Positions 49,546-64,000 of a DNA stretch of 64,000 bases are shown in pieces. The DNA comes from Cristatella mucedo (lineage: Eukaryota; Bryozoa; Phylactolaemata; Cristatellidae), in the NCBI GenBank assembly GCA_009760855.2, contig WPIO01000022.1, forward strand, positions 2,032,001 to 2,096,000, in the 5' to 3' direction. A program made the position numbers and the translations under genes. Below the pieces are notes generated by a model, which worked only from the letters and a program-made list of their open reading frames with translations, was not told the origin of the DNA and made no database searches. Position 1 is the first letter of the stretch, and each line of letters starts with the position of its first letter.

Positions 49546-51845
49546 AAAACCTACGTGTAGTGGGCCACCTAAAGGACCGCAGGACACAAATTTCGTGCGT
49601 AAATGATCATCAAGAAAGAAAGCGTATTTAATACTTTGACAGCCTTAAAATCATTAAAAATTCATAACCACGAAGGAACACGAACAATATGCAAGGATCA
49701 GTCAGATCAGAACCATGCTTACAAACACTAAGCTGGAGCAGCGATTACCAAATATCGATTCTTTGCACTTACAAAAACTGACCATAACGAAGAGCCAGCT
49801 TGGCAGTGGATCCTGCGATCCTACGGAAGGCTTCCTATCGGCGTCCTGTCATCAGCATGGGTGGCAAGTTCTCGTCGACATCTCAGCCGCTGTGCCGTTA
49901 GCCACTGGCCTGATTGAACGGTTTCTGCTCATAATCTTTGAAGAGCGGTATCACCACATCCGCAGAACGGCAGCGAATCCTTGCACTTTTCGCATCTAGT
50001 CGTGATTAACTTTTCGCATCTAGTCGCGATTATCTAAAGTTGAAGCTAGTAGTCCTTGACCGTGGAGTTCTCCGGACAAATGGAAGTAAACAGTCTTTCG
50101 ATGTGCTTACGCAACATGCGTACGGAAGTGCAGTAGTATGTGTTGCAGTCGAACCGCAGCCAGTTAAAGCGGTTAAGCTTTTCCGTGTTCCATACTTCAT
50201 AAGTGGCGACAATAAACTGCACTACGCTAGGTTTGAATGGGGAATATGAGCCCGATGGCTGTAACCCGGCCTACCATGGTAGCCCGAGTGCCCGCGGACT
50301 GCGATAACTACCTGAATATCGGTCCAAATTATATGCAAATAGGCTAAACATTTCGGGCTCGCCGAGTTCTACTCGTCAGCAGATCGACGGCGATTTCGAA
50401 AACGATCGTTTCTATTGCACAGTGCGCAGTGGCTGACCAAATTTAGGGCAAGGATCGAAGGGTCGATCACGAAAATTGAGCCTATTTTTTCAAGAAATAG
50501 CTCGTTTGATGGCTGGTTTTGGGACTACCGCTGGTGCCTTCTTCGGGCGCCCCCACAGAGCGTATCTTCGCGCCCGGAGCAGCCTTCTTTGCTGAAGCTC
50601 TTTTGTTTCTGCCTCAAGTCTTCGCCAAATCGGATGCCGCCGCCAACGGCGCGCTAATATTGTCAGGATCTTCGTCCTCACTATCAGCCATACTACCCAG
50701 GCGAGCACTGGCGCCGCGACTCCAGACCTCTTGCTGTTTTCAGACCAGCGGGTGGCAATGAAGTTCCCGGGAAATGTTTCCAAGAACTTGCACACCCGTT
50801 CCATTGCGTTGTTAACAACGTCATTACTAACATCTCTTGTATCCTCATTATAGCCAACCACAGCGTGCATCCTTCCGTTGAGCTCTTTCGCACAGAGTTC
50901 TTCAGATTGCTTCGACATAACTCTGACGGTGCTGCTCCTGAATCAGGCCAACGCGTTTCCGACTTCGACACGCTATGTTTTGTAGAGCAGCCATGCGAAA
51001 AATAAATGATTAATTGCGACGATTCTACTTGCGGAAATTCGGTAACCCGGGTTACCGTCATCGGGCTCATGTGTTGTTAGCACCTCGTCCACTGAGACTG
51101 ACGGGCGTGGATATTTCGGAAGAGCTGCGTTCCATAGCCGTCCCCTCTTCTCGGCAGCCTGAGCAAGCTCAGCAAGCCGCCTCCCCCGTGCACCCTGCGA
51201 TGCCTCATCCGCCATCGGAAAGCTGCCGGACTTTTTGCGTAAGCTCTCGTTAACGTCTTGAAGATCCTAATCCCAGTCTCAGTTCGCGCGGTTTCTTCCA
51301 AACTCTCCCGCCTGTAGTGGTCCGGATTGCGTCATGTAGAACTAATAGTCGCGAGAAGCTCTCAGGACAGTTGAAACTTGATGGCTTTTAGATAAAAAAA
51401 AATTGTCACTAAAATTTTAATTTTAGTGCACACTATTTCGGCAAACGTTCGTTGTCGGCAACTTGGCCATTGCTCCGGTACGCTCGTAGAGAAGACATTC
51501 AGTAGCTCTCGATTCTTCCTCAATGCGACAAACAGTATAGTTGACCCCGCCCACCGACTGGCCTGGGCGGATACAGTCTTACTCGAGATGGGCGAAGCGA
51601 GCACACCCTGTCGTATTAGCTGTGCTCGACCAAGGTAGTGCGAGTAAATAACCCGGACACATACAAAACCAGTTTGACCACGGAAGCACTCTAAAAGCCA
51701 TTAATCCAGGACAAAGCGTTAATTAGAATAAGCAACGCATTTACACAAAGAAAAATGCTAATACGTGAAACGAGCCAGCTAAGGACTGCTCGTAATACCA
51801 CTAACGATAACGGCAAACAACCGCCACCAAGGAGGGCTGTGAGAG
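49546..51845. other. Intergenic, unrecognised frames only
   Basis: Minus frames 50918-50490 (142 codons, basic C-terminus with RRWRRHPIWRRLEAETKELQ) and 51215-50973 (80 codons) are the longest. I recognise no domain. A 22-bp palindrome lies at 51407-51428. Could be a decayed mobile element. Confidence 0.35.
51407..51428. repeat. Perfect 22-bp AT-rich palindrome
   Basis: CACTAAAATT, two T, AATTTTAGTG. It could be the centre or end of a fold-back element. No partner was found. Confidence 0.7.
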
Positions 51846-52100
51846 TGTTGCATTACAGGCTGAGGAGTCGCACGGATACGCAGAGAGCGAACGTGAGCGG
51901 TTAACGAGACTCTCTTTATTTCTCTCAACGCATACGACCTCAATGAATCGCAGAAGACGTCAAGAAATATAACATACATTAGTGGCCTGACGCTGCACTG
52001 CGTCAATGGCTTAACTATTGGCCGCAGGTGAGGTATATGCATTAGTGTCAGGGCGCTTCGCTTTGATAACAACAGCAAAATGCATCGGGCTCACACAACA
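51846..52100 (-). repeat. 3' LTR of the compact LTR element
   Basis: Begins (minus) TGTTGTGTGAGCCCGATGC directly after the polypurine tract and ends TGTAATGCAACA, parallel to the other LTR. Confidence 0.8.
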
Positions 52101-52553
52101 TCCCTTCCCCCATTGAAAATAGAGCTTCTGGCTGGGGAGGGGCGGCCCTCACGACTGCAAAGTCGTGAGAGCCATGACGATCGCCGAGCATTCCTCTGCT
52201 GCCTGCTCAGGCGTTGGCCCCGAAGCATAAGCTGTTGCTCTGTCCAGCTGTATGTCGTTCGGGCCCTATCAGGATAATAATTTCAACATTAAAAGGGTTC
52301 CGGCCGGCTTGACTCAGGTACAGGCTACGTGACTGCCACTCGTAGAAGGCAGACGTCAGCTCTGCCTCACGACAGCAGCCGGTCATAGAAGCTGCCCACC
52401 TTTACGCAAAGCTGAGACACCGCTCTCACTGTCAGGCGGTTCCGGCAGGTCACAGTCCTCCGTTCGAGCCCCGAAGGCCGGGCTCATGCGCTCGGCTCGT
52501 CGCCGGCCGATCCGGCCCTGCGAAAACCACTCCGGCTCATTATTATGGCCCCG

Positions 52554-53006
52554 TCATTCTCGGGGTTTCACTCCACCGAGTCGATCTCGCGGTTGTGCTC
52601 CTCTGTGCTTTGCACAGAGACGCTCGTGCGGGCGCTCTCCGCCGCTAAGACGCTCTCGCTGCTGAGCTTCGCCGCTGAGACGTCGCTCTCGCGGGCCGCT
52701 TGCGCCTCGTCGCAGGCTACTATCGCCTTGCGGCTGACCGCTAGCTCGCATCTTACGTTGGTGCTCTCTACTCTCTGGGTCTCTAACCGAGACGCTCTCA
52801 TTGCTTCGCTCAGCGGCCGAGGCGTTACTCTCTCGGGCGCTCTCTGTCGCCGAGATGCTATCCGCCTCTACGATACTCTCGCTGTTGCTCTTCGCTGCCG
52901 AGGCGTAGAGACCGCCTGCGCTTCGTCGAAGACTAATGTAGCTGCGCCCGCTGACCGCTCTCGCCTCACCTCTGACCACTACCGCCTCGCCGCTGGAAGC
53001 CGTCAC
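52554..53006 (-). other. Ser/Arg/Glu-rich ORF inside the LTR element (150 codons)
   Basis: Repetitive composition with recurring ATESARESNASAAERSNES wording, arising from degenerate repeats of about 50 bases (gcttcgcyg, gagacgctctc). In a different frame from the Gag-like segment. Coding status doubtful. Confidence 0.3.
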
Positions 53007-53142
53007 ATGCTGCCCATCCTTCGTATCCGGCTGCTGCTACTTCGCACTTATTTTGTTTGTTCCGGCGCTCTTTGGCTGCTACGGCAACTAGATCGGAAGA
53101 GGTCCCAAACCCGCTTCCTCCCTCGGTATTGCAGCCGGATTG

Positions 53143-53493
53143 CTACGGCAGCTGAATAAGTTCCGCTCGGCTGTCTGGCTCTTGTGAGTAACTGACGGTG
53201 GAATCGACCGGTGATGAAGCTGGCTCGTCGCCCATCTTTGTTCCAGTCTCGGCTGTGGCGAGCTGCTCCTGCTCCAGCCGGAACCTCTCGGCCTCAAGCT
53301 CGGCCTCTTCATCCGTCAACCACGAGACGATCAGAATTAACTCAGTTCGCAGCTTGTGGTAATCTTGCTTTACGTCGGACAGCTGGTCATGCCAACCGTG
53401 TATTGCATTATCGCCCAGGCACACTGGCACAACATGCTTTAACGGCATCGCGGTTTTTAGCCTTGCTACAGCCTTCTCTAGAAGGCTGAGCAA
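53143..53493 (-). pseudogene. Gag-like remnant ORF (116 codons) of the LTR element
   Basis: Starts about 195 bases after the 5' LTR. Encodes a charged, probably helical segment (DVKQDYHKLRTELILIVSWL, TDEEAELEAERFRLEQEQLA) as in the N-terminal part of many retrotransposon Gag proteins. No zinc knuckle is present. The assignment rests on position and character, not on a recognised motif. Confidence 0.4.
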
Positions 53494-53687
53494 GGCTAAA
53501 AAGCAGCGTGCTTGATAGCAGCAATAATTCTCAAATAGAAAGGCAATGCATTTGCTTCGTCAGAAGTAAATGCATAAAGTGCTCTCTGCCATGAAACCTT
53601 CGTACCTTATGGTGGGCGTTCCATCCCGTGGGCCATAGAAGGTCTGGTACTCTTTTCGGCACGAGTAAACCATTCTCTACTACTCAT

Positions 53688-53964
53688 TGTTGTATTTACA
53701 GTGGCTCCTTCGGCGGCGGCGGCGGCTCTTTGTGGAGTCTCACGGAGACACGAGCGGCAAACGAAACTCCCTCTTTCTTTCTCTCGACGCGTACATATAC
53801 GAGCTCGAGGAATCACAGCAGACTTAAATAAATATAAAACATTTTAGTGGCCTGACGTTGCGCTGGGCCTATAGCTTAAACTATTGGCCAAAAGTGAGGC
53901 ACGTACATTAGTGTCAGAGCGCTTCGCTAACTACAACAGCAGAATGCATCGGGCTCATACAACA
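53688..53964 (-). repeat. 5' LTR of the compact LTR element
   Basis: Begins (minus) TGTTGTATGAGCCCGATGC and ends TGTAAATACAACA. Shares tagtggcctgacg, aactattggcc, acattagtgtcag, gcgcttcgct with the other LTR, with many differences, so the element is not recent. Confidence 0.8.
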
Positions 53965-53966
53965 TC

Positions 53967-54125
53967 AGGGGCTGTGATAGCCCAGGAGGTAAGGTGCTCG
54001 CTCTTCACGATCGAGGTCGTGGGTTAGAATCCTGCAGTGGGCGATCCTTAATTACCAACTGCAAGCGGTGGTGATAGCCATTAAAGCTCTGCTGCCGCTT
54101 TACACAAGGAGGCACAAAGTACCTA
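53967..54125 (+). mobile_element. tRNA-derived SINE family B, abutting the LTR element
   Basis: ggggctgtgatagcccagga, ggtaaggtgctcgc, cacgatcgaggtcgtgggt, B-box gggttagaatcc, gcgatccttaattacc, gatagccattaaagctctg. It begins two or three bases after the LTR end. Confidence 0.85.
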
Positions 54126-54439
54126 AACTACATTAATTCAGTGTATACATTAATTCCGAGTCGGTCTGTGACAATAGCTGATTGAGCGAAGACATTTTTT
54201 GCATACTCTGAATGGGGGTTAAGCTTCAAGCTTAATTGGACTATTAACATTAAAGTCGCCTGGGCATTATTTGCTCTGCACGGCAATGGTATAGCTCCTA
54301 TTTGAATTGAAGATTGAGAGTGTAAATGTCAACGGCTAAAATAATTCGCTGAGCCTTTAAAATACGCAGTACTCGTGGAATCAGATCTAGGTCCACTTCC
54401 AGCACCTCAAGCTCTCCCGTTTCGCTTTAATGGCAGCAG

Positions 54440-55030
54440 CATGCTTGACAGCAGCAAGAATTCTCAAATATAAAGGCAATAGTGCTATCTTGATAGCAAT
54501 GGGAAAACCATGTAGCACCACATGGAAACTGGAAAGCTTAGCCCTCAAAATGGGCCGGGCCAGCGAATCTCCTGTAGCCTCTGCATGCAATCTGGCTGTC
54601 CTGTTTCAAAGTAAACCTTCACTAGATGAACAAATCGGCTCCACAGTCAACTCTTCCTACTTTCAGCTACAAAGCACAACGCAGATTTGGGCTTGCTTTG
54701 GTAAGGGTAGTGCAGCCTAGTTGCTGCTTGAATCTGTGACATCCTGTCTACAGTAACTGGGAACACTACTCGCTACTCACTCCTGCCGCCTGCACAGCGA
54801 GGCGTCGACGCAGTAGCTGTAAAACTCCGGCAGCTACCCGTAGGCTCGTCAATCGTGGATGGCACAAGTGCCCCATTACACCATTTATCGCCAACTTTAG
54901 CCGGCTCCTCATCAAAAGGCGCATCGACTCTTCAAATGCCAGTGATGCACTTTGAGCTCCCTCTCGCTCAGGCTCCGGCCTTGACCTATTCGGGCACTCC
55001 TCAGGCGTCGTGTCGTAGTAGCACCCGCTT
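54440..55030 (+). mobile_element. LINE ORF2 fragment
   Basis: KGNSAILIAMGKPCSTTWKL, SLDEQIGSTVNSSYFQLQST, then a frame-shifted C-terminal block. Open for 96 codons at 54430-54720, then broken. Confidence 0.85.
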
Positions 55031-55035
55031 TCCTG

Positions 55036-55135
55036 ACTCGGTAATATAGTATAGCGCCCTAAGAGAACTAAATCTCTTTCTGGGCGCTTTACATGCGCTG
55101 GAAAGGAGGCATGTCGATTGGTTGGTGGTAAAATG
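55036..55135 (-). mobile_element. Solo LINE tail
   Basis: tagcgccctaagagaact, aaatctctttctgggcgctt, tacatgcgctggaaaggagg. Good outer and inner arms, 5'-truncated after about 100 bases. Confidence 0.85.
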
Positions 55136-55761
55136 TACGGCGAGGTGTAATGCGCCGCGAGTAATTCGCGGCGAGTCGGGAGCGAGTTCTACGGAAGTAC
55201 GTGAGCAATTTCCATGGGATGCCAGTCACGGCGAATCATACAAAAATGGATTCCGCCATGTACACGCGACGGGTGCAGAGCTAGCACTAGCTCGTGAGCA
55301 GCGGAACGACAGCGATCGACGTGTAGCATTCTTGCTCGCGAACACACGAACGACCGTTAGCTGAGGACGCGAACTGAAATCATTAGCAATTGACAATGCG
55401 TTCGAAATCATTGGCAATGCATTTTCACGAAGAAACTTATACGTGGTGGGGCTACTTAGGCAGCCGTTCCACACCGGGTTCACCTAAATGACGGAGGTCA
55501 AAGAGGCATTTTCATTTTGAATATCGTAGTTCGAGACGCGCATAGCTTGACCGGACCCTTACCAATACTTCGCCACATTTGACCGGATGAATGCTGAAGG
55601 TAGCAGTCCTTGCAGCTCTCCGACCATGCGAGGCGTTAACTCGCCATTACGTAAGGACGGGGCGTATGGGGCGAACGCTGGCGCCGATAACGCAATGCGA
55701 TCCAGAGGAACTCTTTTGTCACGTGCTCACTCGCGGACGCACTCTGCACAAACGATTTTAT
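55136..55761. other. Intergenic, nothing recognised
   Basis: Short open frames on both strands, none recognised. Confidence 0.3.
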
Positions 55762-55774
55762 GGGGGGGGGGGGG
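55762..55774 (+). repeat. G13 homopolymer
   Basis: Thirteen G on the plus strand. Confidence 0.9.
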
Positions 55775-55974
55775 TGATAGGTAGCGAACGGGATGCTCGC
55801 AGTCGCGAAAGTGGCGGCGCGTTCCTCGCAAACTGTCCCAGCTGTACCGTTAGCTGCTCGTTCACGCGTGATTATCGAGCCCCGTTGAGTAATGGAAGTG
55901 GATGTGTAGCTGCGGGACACCTACTTACTACCCTGCGGTAAATGTACGCTGTCATTAAACCCGAAGTACAATTT

Positions 55975-56158
55975 TTTATTAGCTGATTTAGCAGCCTAAT
56001 TTTTCATAACAGCAGAAGAGCCTTGACAGCTGTCACCACTGTCACTTGCAGGTGGCAGGCAATAAAGGATCTCCTTCCCTTGTGCAGGATTCGAACCTCC
56101 TGCAACCTCTGCCTGGAAGAGCGAGCGCCTAACCATCTGGGCTGCCGCGGCCCCTAAG
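55975..56158 (-). mobile_element. tRNA-derived SINE family B
   Basis: Reverse complement has the A-box region (gcccagatggttaggcgct), B box ggttcgaatcc, ggagatcctttattgcc, and an AT-rich end. The anticodon-side inverted repeat is replaced by other sequence, so it is a divergent subfamily. Confidence 0.8.
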
Positions 56159-56199
56159 CTATACACCGTCACGCTAGAGCTGCGTGCCCCTTTGCCGGA

Positions 56200-57120
56200 G
56201 CAATGAGCTTAGGAATGCGCGCGCCGACTTTGAAAAAGTATAGATTATGCGCGGAGATTATGAACGTATCCGGCGAATGCCTGGAGTAGCGGTTGGCAAC
56301 TTTCCCTTCTACCCGAGTGGAAGAGCCGCTGCAGCGGTCGCTCGCTCGACGGACGGTTGATCGCGCGTGCCATTAGCTTCGATTCGGTTCCTGGATTTTT
56401 TCGCCGTCTCGCTCGGGTGCAAGAGGCGACCCGCTACGCAGAGCACGATTCAGCCGCCGCGCTCCTAGCGTGAGAAAAGCGGCCGCCGTCCGGAGATACC
56501 GGACGGCACCTCCGGGTAGCGGCGCCACAGCGGCCACGATTTTTTCCAATCCGCGCCGCGCTTGCGGTAAGTTCCCTGTTCCGGGTCGGTCGCGCCGCGC
56601 CGCCGGTGGCGGAGTCGAGCAGCCAGCGGACGCCGCGATCGTCGGAGACAGCGAGGTACTGAGACGCCGCGCGAAGCGTCGCGGCGTGTCGTCGTGTTTG
56701 CTCGCGCAGCGTCCGCCGATAAGTGGTGCTCCTGGTGTGCGAGCGCGACGCCCGCCCGACCGCTCCGGCTGCGGGCGGTCGCCGGGAGCAGCGCTCCCGG
56801 TCCTGCTCCTGGCGGGTGGGTGGGGGGAGGGGTGGGGGCTCCGCGCGCCAGTCCACTCCGCCGGACCCTGCCGCCGTCGAGCCCTGCCACCGCCGCGGGA
56901 TTTTGCGCGGCCGCTGTGCTGCTTGCCACCGTCTGCGATGCTGCTGGACGCAGCCGTACCGCGCCCAGCCGCCGCCTGCCCGCCTAGTCGCGGCCGACGG
57001 GCCTTCGGTGCGCTTGAGGCCGTCGACGGCGCCGGGCGAGCGAGCGAGGCGGTCGTGTCGCGCCCGCGTTTGAGCGGACGCGTTCTTTCGAGGTTTCCTT
57101 TCGCGAGACGCTGAGATGCT
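56200..57120. promoter_or_regulatory. CpG-rich block upstream of the SH2D4-like gene
   Basis: Very dense in CpG (cgccgcgctc, gcgaagcgtcgcggcg). Long frames on both strands for its full length, which is what GC-rich DNA with few stop codons produces. It may be a promoter island for the gene starting 1.5 kb downstream. No TATA box or initiator can be claimed. Confidence 0.4.
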
Positions 57121-57443
57121 GGTGTGCACGTGCTGTGAGTTTGCTCTCGTCGTCAGGCTAGGGCTATGCAACGCTGCCCATCTAGGAGCCCGGAGCCTGC
57201 AACGCTGCCGAGCTAGGAACCCGGAGTCGTCGCTATGTACTCGATTGGGGCCGTGTGGGGAGCGGGGAGGGTGAAGGCAAGTGGGCCGTGATCGCCGGAC
57301 AGGCAGGCAGGCGGCACTGTTTGTCGTGCAGTAGCTCAGAGCGGCCGGCTTGCTCTAGCGTTCGCATACCGAGTGGCAGAGTGGACTTGGCTGCCTGCCG
57401 AAACGGCCGTGCGGCCTGAGTGGCTGTTTAGGGTCAACTGATC

Positions 57444-57463
57444 GGGGGGGGGGGGGGGGGGGG
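57444..57463 (+). repeat. G20 homopolymer
   Basis: About twenty consecutive G on the plus strand, followed by a purine-rich GAGAGGGAAGGAGG tract. Confidence 0.9.

Positions 57464-64000
<6,537 letters not shown>

Larger units (their letters stand above)
51846..53964 (-). mobile_element. Compact LTR retrotransposon (non-autonomous or internally deleted)
   Basis: Two related direct repeats of 255 and 277 bp bound 1.6 kb of internal sequence. The right LTR ends are TGTTGTA and TACAACA. A polypurine tract AATGGGGGAAGGGA (minus strand, 52114-52101) abuts the 3' LTR, which fixes the minus orientation. The interior has a coiled-coil-like frame (53493-53143) and a Ser/Arg/Glu-rich frame, but no protease, RT, RNase H or integrase. 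I see no clear target-site duplication or primer-binding site. BEL/Pao and Gypsy cannot be separated from this evidence. Confidence 0.75.

Noticed and set aside
56434-57171. Long overlapping frames on both strands in the CpG-rich block
   Set aside because: High GC removes stop codons in all frames. Arg/Ala/Pro-rich, no motif, no splice-linked exon.

Overview
The window looks like the genome of an invertebrate animal. It has a large gene split into short exons with GT-AG introns, tRNA-derived SINEs, L2/CR1-like LINE fragments, a small LTR element, many long (CT)n/(GA)n microsatellites and no sign of bacterial operons. I cannot name the species.

Left half, about 1.5-28.7 kb: one plus-strand gene for an oxysterol-binding-protein-related protein of the ORP1/ORP2 (OSBPL1A/OSBPL2) subfamily. 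I could place 13 coding exons whose phases all join. They give a protein of about 529 residues that runs from an FFAT-like ER-targeting motif through the complete lipid-binding fold to the C-terminal stop. Its introns hold LINE fragments, a MITE-like element, two SINEs, a 690-bp polypurine array and several 12-base G tracts.

Middle, about 28.7-56.2 kb: I found no host gene that I could recognise. The region is a graveyard of repeats. The main LINE family occurs in both orientations with a conserved 3' hairpin tail and (TAA)n end. There is a second LINE family, two tRNA-derived SINE families (one sharing the LINE tail), a tandem satellite at 37.7-38.4 kb, a perfect 20-bp minisatellite at 44.7 kb, a short zinc-finger-like ORF at 46.7 kb cut off by LINE sequence, and a 2.1-kb LTR element at 51.8-54.0 kb.

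Right end, about 56.2-64 kb: a CpG-rich stretch, then the first two coding exons of an SH2D4A/SH2D4B-like gene on the plus strand, which runs off the window. Its first intron holds a SINE, a (CT)n block and a 19-bp minisatellite of about 25 units.

The two genes are tandem neighbours separated by about 30 kb. One is a lipid transporter at ER contact sites and the other a cytosolic SH2 adaptor, so no joint pathway is implied. The most informative repeat biology is the shared stem-loop at the 3' ends of the LINE and of SINE family A. It suggests that the LINE reverse transcriptase mobilises the SINE.
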